A model generated the notes under the pieces. The model made no database searches and was not told the DNA's origin. It saw only the letters and a list, made by a program, of their open reading frames with translations. Below are positions 5,469-11,676 of a stretch of DNA of 17,152 nucleotides, one piece after another. The position numbers were made by a program, and so were the translations under genes. Origin of the DNA: Candidatus Yonathbacteria bacterium RIFCSPHIGHO2_01_FULL_51_10 (GTDB lineage: Bacteria > Patescibacteriota > Minisyncoccia > Phycocordibacterales > UBA1539_B); the NCBI GenBank assembly GCA_001823505.1, contig MHUS01000002.1:1451-18602 (forward strand). The letters are read 5' to 3'. How positions within the stretch are numbered: position 1 is the stretch's first letter; every line of letters starts with the position of its first letter.

Positions 5469-6044
5469 ATGGTTATGAATGAACAAAAAAACGAGTTTTT
5501 AATCAAAGAGTATGAGGAAATACTCACAGGAGTTTTTGATGGTAAGGAGCTAAAGAAAGAGGGGATAAACAATATAGTTCATGATTCAAAAGGGGTAGAT
5601 ACCGAGGTGCTTATAGAATTACCTAGCAAGGGGTATCTGTATGTTGGGGAAGAAGATGTTCCTATCGCAAAGAAGAAAATAAAAAAATATGAAAGGAGGA
5701 GGGCAATAAAGAAAGCAATAAAAATTCTTTTTCTAGGTTTTCTGGCGGCTTCAGTGGCAGTCGCGGCTCTACGACTAAGTGTGTTAGGACAACTGTCTGA
5801 CAGAACTTTTGTGGGTATTTTAAGTAAGTTAAATTTAAATTTTAATGAAGCTTTTGTTTTGTTGGGGATTGGGATGTTTTATCTGCTTATTGAATTTGGG
5901 GTGAAACACCTTAGAAAGCATTTTAAATTTCTCTACAGAGTAGACAGCGCAGGAATTAGAATTACTTTTATAACTATTGTCATTGGTACAGGAATATTTT
6001 TGGGATTAGTAAATATTGAGGAGGTAAATAATATATTAAAATAA
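5469..6044 (+). CDS. Unknown AT-rich membrane protein between sufC and sufT
   Basis: I do not recognise this family. The 191-aa product has a soluble, charged N-terminal part (1-80), a basic cluster KKKIKKYERRR (68-78) and three likely membrane helices at about 84-104, 126-145 and 163-182. The basic cluster before helix 1 predicts that the N-terminal domain is cytoplasmic. The gene is clearly richer in A+T than its suf neighbours and uses AT-ending codons such as TTT, AAA and ATA, which hints at a different origin or a membrane-protein bias. It starts 14 nt after sufC and ends 3 nt before sufT. A weak promoter (TTACAT at 5439, TATCAT at 5463) would start transcription near the second ATG (5475), which is an alternative start. 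Confidence 0.8.
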   Translation: MVMNEQKNEFLIKEYEEILTGVFDGKELKKEGINNIVHDSKGVDTEVLIELPSKGYLYVGEEDVPIAKKKIKKYERRRAIKKAIKILFLGFLAASVAVAALRLSVLGQLSDRTFVGILSKLNLNFNEAFVLLGIGMFYLLIEFGVKHLRKHFKFLYRVDSAGIRITFITIVIGTGIFLGLVNIEEVNNILK

Positions 6045-6047
6045 ATC

Positions 6048-6338
6048 ATGAAAACGATCACTGAACAACAAGTTATTGAGAAACTTAAAGAGGTCAAAGA
6101 CCCGGAATTGGGGGTTGACGTGTGGACGCTTGGGCTTATTTACAAGATTGTGATAACTGATGATGCGACAGAGGTCTTGATGACGCTCACGTCACCATTC
6201 TGTCCCTTTGCCAATGATCTCATTGCTGATGTTGAGAAAAAAGTTGGTGCGCTTGACCACGGTGATACGCTGGTGGACATCACCTTTGATCCGCCGTGGG
6301 AGCCGACGGACGAGCTCCGTGCGAGTTTGGGGGTTTAG
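6048..6338 (+). CDS. sufT: SufT-like MIP18/DUF59 family protein
   Basis: This 96-aa protein belongs to the MIP18 (DUF59) family, which helps deliver or mature Fe-S clusters and is often found in suf operons as SufT. The family signature DPELGVDVWTLGLIY (residues 18-32) and the TSPFCPF motif (about 48-54), whose cysteine is the conserved one, are both present. The length matches the minimal single-domain form. It starts 3 nt after the unknown membrane gene, with no clear ribosome site, so it is probably cotranscribed with sufS-sufU-sufC. A bidirectional terminator lies 18 nt after its stop. The related PaaD protein of phenylacetate degradation is the main alternative, but the suf neighbours favour SufT. 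Confidence 0.9.
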   Translation: MKTITEQQVIEKLKEVKDPELGVDVWTLGLIYKIVITDDATEVLMTLTSPFCPFANDLIADVEKKVGALDHGDTLVDITFDPPWEPTDELRASLGV

Positions 6339-6350
6339 GTTTCTCACACA

Positions 6351-6386
6351 AAAAACAGGGCGGCACGAAGTGCCGCCCTGTTTTTT
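6351..6386. terminator. Bidirectional terminator between sufT and dsbA-like gene
   Basis: CAGGGCGGCAC (6356-6366), loop GAA and GTGCCGCCCTG (6370-6380) form a perfect 11-bp stem. It is flanked by A5 on the left and T6 on the right, so it can end transcripts from both converging genes. Confidence 0.9.
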
Positions 6387-6407
6387 AATTTTTCCGTATC
6401 CTAAGGC

Positions 6408-7124
6408 CTACTTAAGGGCCTGGTCAATGACCGCCCTGACCGCTTCATAGGGGTCTGCCCCGTTGATGGGGTATTGAGTGCCGTCCCGACCGATAACAAC
6501 GCTATAGGGAGTCCCTCGGACACCTGCGGCAATACCGCTCTCGTAGTCTGCCTGGATGACCGCGGTGAATTTATTCTGTTCCTGGCACGCAGTGAACGCC
6601 GTCTTGTCGAGGCCGATGTCGGTGGCGATGGTCGGGAGAAGAGCGAGGTCGAGTCCGTTGTTGCTCGGTGTTACCTCAAAGAGTCTGTCGAGATATTCCC
6701 AGAACTTTTCAGGACCACCAACATCCCCCGCGCACTCAAGCGCGTTGATCTCAGTGCGTGACTTCGGGTGGCTCCGGTCAAGCGGGAAGTGGCGGTATAC
6801 GAGCGCCACGTTCCCCTGTGTGCCGTAATCCTTCATTATTTGCTGAAGCGTAGTATGGAACTGCTTGCAGTATGGACATTCAGGATCGCTGTATTCGACG
6901 ATCTTTACGGGCGCATTCGGATTCCCTCGGATATGATCTTTTGCCGTTATGGGAGCAAGGGTGGCCTGGCCATCGCCACTTGGCGGTGCGGTTTTTTTGA
7001 CGCCGCCATTTGATATGAATATCGCTCCGCCGATAAAGAGTCCGGCAATAACGATAGCGATCGGGATCGCCATGCTGGTGTTTTTCGGCGCTGAGGGCAT
7101 GCCACCTGTAGATTCCTGGTCCAT
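6408..7124 (-). CDS. DsbA-family membrane-anchored thiol oxidoreductase
   Basis: The product (238 aa) is a thioredoxin-fold protein of the DsbA/Thioredoxin_4 type that would form or shuffle disulfides outside the cytoplasmic membrane. A short cytoplasmic start (1-18) is followed by one membrane helix (about 19-38), a linker and the catalytic domain. The active site is CPYC (C83-C86) in YSDPECPYCKQF, and the cis-proline loop is GTPYSV (P206). Two further cysteines, C131 and C180, lie in the helical insertion and could form a structural disulfide. The start at 7124 was chosen because it gives the anchor; an ATG at 7100 would also keep it. The gene is single, convergent with sufT and divergent from engB. 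A likely client in this window is the cysteine-containing pilin. Confidence 0.92.
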   Translation of the reverse strand: MDQESTGGMPSAPKNTSMAIPIAIVIAGLFIGGAIFISNGGVKKTAPPSGDGQATLAPITAKDHIRGNPNAPVKIVEYSDPECPYCKQFHTTLQQIMKDYGTQGNVALVYRHFPLDRSHPKSRTEINALECAGDVGGPEKFWEYLDRLFEVTPSNNGLDLALLPTIATDIGLDKTAFTACQEQNKFTAVIQADYESGIAAGVRGTPYSVVIGRDGTQYPINGADPYEAVRAVIDQALK

Positions 7125-7206
7125 AATGATAATGAAATTAAATAAACCGGTCAGGGATAGCCTGCCAGAAAGTTATAATGACTCTCATTGTATCATGAGG
7201 GTTACG

Positions 7207-7235
7207 GTGCGCAAATTGTGCTTGTGGTTGCGCAC
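7207..7235. promoter_or_regulatory. Inverted repeat overlapping the engB -35 box
   Basis: GTGCGCAA (7207-7214) and TTGCGCAC (7228-7235) are perfect 8-bp inverted arms with a 13-nt spacer. The right arm covers the engB -35 sequence, as expected of a repressor operator. It may instead be an RNA hairpin; no regulator gene is adjacent. Confidence 0.4.
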
Positions 7236-7256
7236 AAGTCCACCACGGGCTATAGT
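7228..7256 (+). promoter_or_regulatory. engB promoter giving a leaderless mRNA
   Basis: TTGCGC (7228-7233), a 17-nt spacer and TATAGT (7251-7256) lie only 7 nt before the ATG at 7264, so transcription would start at or next to the start codon. Confidence 0.6.
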
Positions 7257-7263
7257 AGCCACT

Positions 7264-7869
7264 ATGTCACCCCCAGTACTCAATATCACCTCCGCCGAGT
7301 TTGTTAAGGGTATCATTGGGACTGATCCGATCTTGGGCGACCAACTGCCTCATATCGCCTTTATCGGGCGTTCTAATGTCGGCAAGTCCTCCCTCATCAA
7401 TTCGCTCACGCGCCGCAAAGGTCTTGCCCAGTCGAGCGCCATGCCCGGCAAGACCCGTCAGATCAATTTCTTTCGTATCAATGACGCGCTCTATTTCACC
7501 GACCTGCCCGGGTACGGTTTTGCCCGCATCAAAGAGAAGGGACGCGAGAAACTTCGCAAGCTCATTCTTTGGTATTTTGGATCTGATGAAGCCCGGCCGC
7601 GTGCGGTCGTTCTCATTATCGATGCGCTCGTTGGGGTCACGGCATTCGACGAAGAAATGATCACAATGCTTCGCGCGGAGCATTATCATGTGATCCTTGC
7701 CGCAAACAAATGTGACCGCATATCACGTGGCAAATGGGAGGAGGTGCGCAAAGCGACGGCACGAGCACTTGGTGTTCCCAGCGTGATCCTCTACTCTGCA
7801 AAAACAGGAGAAGGGCGGGACGCGTTACTTGGAGCGATCGCCGAGGCCATTGAGGCAGGGAAGAAATGA
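7264..7869 (+). CDS. engB: EngB/YsxC-family ribosome-assembly GTPase
   Basis: This is a TrmE-Era-like GTPase of the EngB (YsxC/YihA) family, needed for large ribosomal subunit assembly. The 201-aa length is normal. The G motifs are clear: G1 GRSNVGKS at 35-42, the switch region PGKTRQINFF at 61-70 with the G2 threonine, G3 DLPGYG at 80-85, G4 NKCD at 148-151 and G5 SAKTGEG at 178-184. The start at ATG 7264 fits both the family length and the promoter, which leaves essentially no leader. The open frame continues upstream across the dsbA-like gene, but that part is not family-like. The next gene starts 39 nt downstream from its own -10 box. Confidence 0.95.
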   Translation: MSPPVLNITSAEFVKGIIGTDPILGDQLPHIAFIGRSNVGKSSLINSLTRRKGLAQSSAMPGKTRQINFFRINDALYFTDLPGYGFARIKEKGREKLRKLILWYFGSDEARPRAVVLIIDALVGVTAFDEEMITMLRAEHYHVILAANKCDRISRGKWEEVRKATARALGVPSVILYSAKTGEGRDALLGAIAEAIEAGKK

Positions 7870-7893
7870 CGGAGGGGCAGCTCTTGCGTCTCG

Positions 7894-7902
7894 TGGTATA
7901 AT
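7894..7902 (+). promoter_or_regulatory. Extended -10 promoter of the zinc-uptake operon
   Basis: TGG-TATAAT (7894-7902) is an extended -10 box whose last base is 7 nt before the A of the ATG at 7909, so the transcript would be leaderless. No good -35 is seen. The same 10-mer GTGGTATAAT occurs before the EVE gene on the other strand. Confidence 0.6.
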
Positions 7903-7908
7903 GTTCCC

Positions 7909-8853
7909 ATGCGAAATTTGCGAATTCTCCTTGGCATGACCCTCATGGTCTTTGTGGTGGGTGCGGTGCTCCTGCTTAAGAACGGTGCGCCAAGCTTCAC
8001 GCGGCCCCAGGGTATTTTTGTCGTTGCGACGACCTATCCGGTCGGGTATTTCGCCCAGGTGATCGCAGGGGGTGATGCGACGGTGAGGATTGTCACGCCG
8101 CTTGGTGTGGAGCCTCATGACTATGAGCCGCCCGTGGCCGACTTGGCAATGGTAGAGGATTCCGACCTCTTTTTGTATGTCGGCGGAGAATTTGACCCGT
8201 GGGCACAACAGGCCGCGCAGGGTTTGGCGGGGCAGAAGCCGCTCGTGCGTAGTATCATAAACGATCGTGGCGAGGGGCTGGTCCCTCAAGACAATCTCAT
8301 CACGGATACTTACGGGGCACCTGATCCACATGCATGGCTTGATCCACTTCTGTCCAAAGACATGGCGCATGGTATTGCCGATGCACTCGCGGAGATCGAT
8401 CCCGTACATGCATCTAGTTATCGAGTCAGGGAAATTGCGCTTGTTGCTCAACTCGACGCTCTTCATGCTCGGTACATAGCGGCACTCGCCTCTTGTTCCC
8501 TGCACGTTATCGTCGTGTCGCATGATGCATATGAATATCTGGGGAGGCGCTATGAGCTACAAATTCTTCCCATTGCGGGGCTCTCTCCTGACATGGAGCC
8601 TTCTCCCGGTGTCATGGCTGACATTGCTCGCACGGCACAGGCACAGGGCGTGCACACGATATTTTTTGAGAGCATGGTGAATCCCAACATTGCAGAGACG
8701 CTTGCCCGAGAGATCGGCGCAGAGGCACGACCGCTTGACCCCCTGGAAAATATTTTACTGGCGGAAGTACAAGCCGGAGCAACATACTTCTCAATCGCAG
8801 AGCGTAATCTTATCCAACTTACTAACGCACTTTCATGCACGACAACGTCTTAA
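7909..8853 (+). CDS. znuA: Metal-binding protein of a zinc-type ABC importer (ZnuA/TroA family)
   Basis: This is a cluster A-I substrate-binding protein that captures a divalent metal outside the cell for import. It has 314 aa with an N-terminal hydrophobic segment (about 5-24) that acts as signal or anchor; no lipobox cysteine is seen. Expected metal ligands are in place: H70 in VEPHDYEP, H141 in DPHAWLDP, H205 in SHDAYEYLGRRY and D277 in LDPLE. Three His plus Asp is the zinc/TroA-like set, whereas manganese-specific members have Glu in the third site, so zinc is favoured. The His-rich loop of classical ZnuA is missing, as in high-affinity TroA-like proteins. The 3' end overlaps the ATPase gene by 19 bp. 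A Zur-type operator was not recognised upstream. Confidence 0.92.
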   Translation: MRNLRILLGMTLMVFVVGAVLLLKNGAPSFTRPQGIFVVATTYPVGYFAQVIAGGDATVRIVTPLGVEPHDYEPPVADLAMVEDSDLFLYVGGEFDPWAQQAAQGLAGQKPLVRSIINDRGEGLVPQDNLITDTYGAPDPHAWLDPLLSKDMAHGIADALAEIDPVHASSYRVREIALVAQLDALHARYIAALASCSLHVIVVSHDAYEYLGRRYELQILPIAGLSPDMEPSPGVMADIARTAQAQGVHTIFFESMVNPNIAETLAREIGAEARPLDPLENILLAEVQAGATYFSIAERNLIQLTNALSCTTTS

Positions 8854-9587
8854 TTTCACTCAATGGTGTCTCGTTCTCGTATGGCGCCGCCTCTATCTTG
8901 AAGGACCTCACGTTCTCCGTGAAGCGGGGGGAGTACTTGGGCATCATAGGTCCCAACGGAGGAGGGAAGACCACGCTTCTAAAGATAATGCTCGGGCTTC
9001 TTGAGCCAACTGAAGGCACCGTAGAATTGTTTGGCAAAGACATCCATCACTTCGCTGAACAGTATCGCATCGCATATGTTCCTCAGCGAGCGCAAGAAGT
9101 AGAGCAAAATTTCCCCGCGACGGTTGAGGAGGTCGTGCGCATCGGACGCATCGCACGTCGCGGGGTGGGGAAGCCGTTTACCAAGAAAGACCACGAGATC
9201 ATACAAAACGCCATGCGCCTTACGGGCATTGAGCGATACCATGCCACACGAGTCGGGCTTCTCTCCGGAGGAGAACGTCAGCGGGTATCTATTGCCCGTG
9301 CCCTTGCAGGAGAGCCCGATGTACTTATTTTAGACGAGCCGACCTCAGGTGTGGATATGGCTTCCGAGCGGTCCTTTTATGACCTGCTTGCGACGCTTAA
9401 CCGCGAACACAACATCACCATCATTTTTGTCTCCCATGACATTGACGTGGTGTATCACGAGGCGCAGTCGGTGCTCTGTCTCAACCACGACCTGGTGTGT
9501 CACGGGCTTTCTTCCGAGGTGCTCAAAGAAGACGTCATCCGCAGACTCTACGGTGACAAAGCGACCATTATTCCCCATAGTCTCTAG
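8835..9587 (+). CDS. znuC: ATPase of the zinc-type ABC importer (ZnuC family)
   Basis: This 250-aa ATPase powers the metal importer from the cytoplasmic side. Walker A GPNGGGKT is at 39-46, the Q-loop Q84 in YVPQRA, the signature LSGGE at 143-147, Walker B LILDEP at 164-169 and the H-loop His in SHD at 201. YVPQ followed by an acidic, aromatic stretch is typical of metal-importer ATPases of this group. The gene starts inside the end of the binding-protein gene and ends 3 nt before the permease gene, so expression is coupled. The start ATG at 8835 has no ribosome site, consistent with reinitiation. Assignment as ZnuC rather than MntB/TroB rests on the neighbouring binding protein. Confidence 0.93.
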   Translation: MHDNVLISLNGVSFSYGAASILKDLTFSVKRGEYLGIIGPNGGGKTTLLKIMLGLLEPTEGTVELFGKDIHHFAEQYRIAYVPQRAQEVEQNFPATVEEVVRIGRIARRGVGKPFTKKDHEIIQNAMRLTGIERYHATRVGLLSGGERQRVSIARALAGEPDVLILDEPTSGVDMASERSFYDLLATLNREHNITIIFVSHDIDVVYHEAQSVLCLNHDLVCHGLSSEVLKEDVIRRLYGDKATIIPHSL

Positions 9588-9590
9588 ATC

Positions 9591-10394
9591 ATGCTTGAAA
9601 TTTTTCATTATGACTTCATGGTGCGCGCGTTCGAAGCAGGGCTTGCGGTGGCAGTGATCGCGCCGCTCATCGGTATTTTTCTTGTGGTGCGCCGATACTC
9701 GCTCATGGCTGACACCCTCGCGCATGTCTCGTTTGCGGGCATTGCTATCGGTATATTCCTCGGGGTCGCAAATCCAGTGTACGCGGCGCTGGTTGCCTCC
9801 GTGGTGGCGGCATTGGGGATCGACCGCCTGCGCGGTGGAAAAAAGATCTTCGGCGAGTCGGTCTTGGCGATTTTTTTGTCGGGGAGTTTAGCGATCGCGG
9901 TGATCGTCGTGTCCTTGGCGCATGGGTTTAATGTGAACCTTTTAAGCTTCCTGTTTGGGAGCGTTGCGACGGTATCCGGAGGAGACGTCGCCCTTATCCT
10001 TGGCATGGGTGTTTTGGTGGTTGCTTCTGTGGCGATGTTTTACAAAGAACTTTTCTTCATAGCGTTTGATGAGGAGCTTGCCGCGGCAAGCGGCCTTAAG
10101 GTTCGTGTTTTAAATGCGCTCATGATGGTGCTTGCCGCGGTGACCGTGTCGCTCTCCATTCGTGTCGTGGGGGTGCTCTTGATCGGAGCGCTCATGGTCA
10201 TTCCGGTCATTTCTGCGATGCAATTCGGGCGCGGATTTCGAGATACGCTTTTGGGTGCGATCATTCTCTCCGTCTCAGCCGTCGTTCTCGGCCTTTTTGG
10301 GTCCTACTATTTGGACATTCCCAGCGGGGGAGCGATCGTCGCGACAGCGCTCGTACTTTTCTTGGGAAGTTTAATATCAGGGAAGACATCATAG
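9591..10394 (+). CDS. znuB: Permease of the zinc-type ABC importer (ZnuB/ABC-3 family)
   Basis: The 267-aa product is an ABC-3 family membrane protein forming the metal channel. It is hydrophobic with about 7-8 likely helices, starting with one at about 13-32. The family pattern is clear in RRYSLMADTLAHVSFAGIAIG (about 31-51), followed by LRGGKKIFGESVLAIFLS, and in VRVLNALMMVLAA and VVGVLLIGALMVIPVISA. The latter regions lie next to the coupling helix that contacts the ATPase. It starts 3 nt after the ATPase gene, and the peroxiredoxin gene follows after 3 nt. It completes a three-gene importer with no truncation. Confidence 0.93.
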   Translation: MLEIFHYDFMVRAFEAGLAVAVIAPLIGIFLVVRRYSLMADTLAHVSFAGIAIGIFLGVANPVYAALVASVVAALGIDRLRGGKKIFGESVLAIFLSGSLAIAVIVVSLAHGFNVNLLSFLFGSVATVSGGDVALILGMGVLVVASVAMFYKELFFIAFDEELAAASGLKVRVLNALMMVLAAVTVSLSIRVVGVLLIGALMVIPVISAMQFGRGFRDTLLGAIILSVSAVVLGLFGSYYLDIPSGGAIVATALVLFLGSLISGKTS

Positions 10395-10397
10395 TGT

Positions 10398-10892
10398 ATG
10401 GCTACAACAAAAAAAGAAACTACATCGGCATGGGCTGGGAAGAAAGCGCCAAGCTTTACCCTGAAAGATCAGGACGGCAAAATCCACAAACTCTCGCAGT
10501 ACCAAGGAGGAATGGTGCTTCTTTATTTTTACCCCAAGGATATGACCTCGGGGTGTACTGTGGAGGCGCAAGGATTTCGTGATGCGTGGAAAGAGCTTAA
10601 AAAGCTTGGTGTTACCGTGCTTGGCGTAAGCCCTGACAATATTACCTCTCACAAAAAGTTTTGCGATAAGGAAAAGCTCAATTTCCCTCTCCTTGCTGAC
10701 GTGCAGAAAAAAGTAGTGGAGAAGTATGGCGTGTGGGTGGAAAAATCAATGTATGGCAAAAAGTACATGGGAGTGCAGCGCGATTCGTTTCTCATTGGCA
10801 AAGACGGAAAAATCTTGAAACACTACGAAAAAGTAAAACCTGCGAAGCATCCCGGAGAGGTTATCGCTGATGTGAGAGCACTTGGGCGCTAA
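10398..10892 (+). CDS. bcp: Peroxiredoxin of the BCP/PrxQ group
   Basis: This thiol peroxidase reduces hydrogen and organic peroxides in the cytoplasm. The 164-aa protein has the peroxidatic motif PKDMTSGC (P46, T50, C53) and the catalytic arginine R128 in GVQRDSFLIG. The cysteine five residues after C53 found in E. coli BCP is missing. Instead C89 in HKKFCDKEKLNFPLLAD lies on helix 3, where another PrxQ subgroup carries its resolving cysteine, so it is probably a 2-Cys enzyme of that subgroup. It sits 3 nt after the zinc permease gene and is probably cotranscribed with it. Its stop shares two bases with the stop of the convergent EVE gene (10889-10892 reads CTAA). The TSGC motif replaces the common TPGC. 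Confidence 0.93.
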   Translation: MATTKKETTSAWAGKKAPSFTLKDQDGKIHKLSQYQGGMVLLYFYPKDMTSGCTVEAQGFRDAWKELKKLGVTVLGVSPDNITSHKKFCDKEKLNFPLLADVQKKVVEKYGVWVEKSMYGKKYMGVQRDSFLIGKDGKILKHYEKVKPAKHPGEVIADVRALGR

Positions 10893-11344
10893 GAAGTAAG
10901 CGTAACAATTTTCTCGAAATGTTTTTGTGCGACCGGTTGAATAGAAAGCCGGCTACCTCTTTGTGTAACGAGCATATCGGCAAAGGATGGTGATGCCTTG
11001 AGCTCAGCGAGCGCGATCATACGTTTAAATTTTTTGACGAAGCGAAAGTCAACGAGAAACCACATTGGTTTTTCTTTTGTCGCGCGTGGGTCGTAATAAG
11101 GGCTTGTTTTGTCGAACTGCGTCGGGTCGGGATAGGGGAGACTGGCGACTTTCGCAACACCCACGATGCCTAGCGGCTCCGTACTTGAGTGATAAAAAAG
11201 TGCGAGATCGCCAACCTTCATGTCGTCACGCATAAAATTGCGCGCCTGAAAGTTCCGCACACCGCTCCACGGCGTCGTTTTGTCACGCTTGAGATCGTCT
11301 ATCGAATACGAGCTCGGCTCGCTCTTGATAAGCCAGTATTGCAT
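10889..11344 (-). CDS. EVE-domain protein (THYN1-like)
   Basis: The EVE domain is a PUA-like fold thought to read modified nucleic-acid bases; in bacteria it often stands alone with unknown targets. The 151-aa product is essentially one EVE domain. It starts with the signature MQYWLIKSEP and continues with WSGVRNFQARNFMRDDMKVGD (26-46), YHSS and GIVGVAKV, then the W/F-rich VDFRFVKKF. The start at 11344 gives the classical N-terminus; a frame extending 10 codons further is less likely because it would cross the -10 region. An extended -10 box (11371-11363) precedes it by about 18 nt. It is convergent with, and overlaps, the peroxiredoxin gene. There is no methyltransferase or nuclease nearby, so the target is unknown. 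Confidence 0.93.
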   Translation of the reverse strand: MQYWLIKSEPSSYSIDDLKRDKTTPWSGVRNFQARNFMRDDMKVGDLALFYHSSTEPLGIVGVAKVASLPYPDPTQFDKTSPYYDPRATKEKPMWFLVDFRFVKKFKRMIALAELKASPSFADMLVTQRGSRLSIQPVAQKHFEKIVTLTS

Positions 11345-11362
11345 GGGGAATTGGTGACGCAA

Positions 11363-11371
11363 ATTATACCA
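11363..11371 (-). promoter_or_regulatory. Extended -10 promoter of the EVE gene
   Basis: On the minus strand TGG-TATAAT (11371-11363) lies 18 nt before the ATG. It repeats the 10-mer GTGGTATAAT found before the zinc-uptake operon. No -35 match is seen. Confidence 0.55.
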
Positions 11372-11445
11372 CACGCCCCATCCTGCAGAGGACTATCCTC
11401 GGGGGCCGTACCCACATGGAAACTTTGTAGAGACGACATCCTAAG

Positions 11446-11474
11446 TTTCAATTTAGTTGAAATTCGAGTACAAT
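11446..11474 (+). promoter_or_regulatory. Weak promoter candidate for the 55-aa gene
   Basis: TACAAT (11469-11474) is a fair -10 box; TTTCAA (11446-11451) lies 17 nt upstream but matches the -35 consensus poorly. TTTCAA also forms a perfect 6-bp inverted repeat with TTGAAA (11457-11462), which could be an operator. Confidence 0.3.
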
Positions 11475-11505
11475 AGTAAGAATATTAACATTTAAAAAAG
11501 AACAT

Positions 11506-11673
11506 ATGAGTCAACGCGTAAAAATGTACGCATGGATATTTGGGTGTTTCGTTGGCTTCGGTCTACCGAATGTGCTTGGTGAAGGAACAATTTCTGACAC
11601 GCTCTATATTCTGGGTTCGGCCTGCTTCGTTGGAGCTATAGACCAATACAGAAAGATGAAGGCGCAAAAGTAA
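11506..11673 (+). CDS. Small membrane protein, 55 aa, unknown
   Basis: I do not recognise this family. An ATG at 11506 opens a frame to TAA at 11671-11673, giving MSQRVKMYAWIFGCFVGFGL and then a second hydrophobic stretch TLYILGSACFVGAI before a basic end RKMKAQK. Two short membrane helices joined by a PNVLGEGTISD loop are likely, with both ends cytoplasmic by the positive-inside rule. Codon use is ordinary and the frame fills the gap between the divergent EVE gene and the convergent FAD oxidase gene, ending 3 nt before the latter's stop. There is only a weak purine stretch (AAAAAAG) before the start and no clear ribosome site. It is too short for many gene finders. Confidence 0.6.
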   Translation: MSQRVKMYAWIFGCFVGFGLPNVLGEGTISDTLYILGSACFVGAIDQYRKMKAQK

Positions 11674-11676
11674 TTT

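Noticed and set aside
6949..7263. N-terminal extension of EngB
   Set aside because: It is antisense to the dsbA-like gene and the promoter lies just before the ATG at 7264; the 201-aa form has normal length.
7825..8523. A 232-aa minus-strand frame opposite the zinc-binding protein gene
   Set aside because: It is antisense to a gene with all expected metal ligands; it has no promoter and no recognisable motif.
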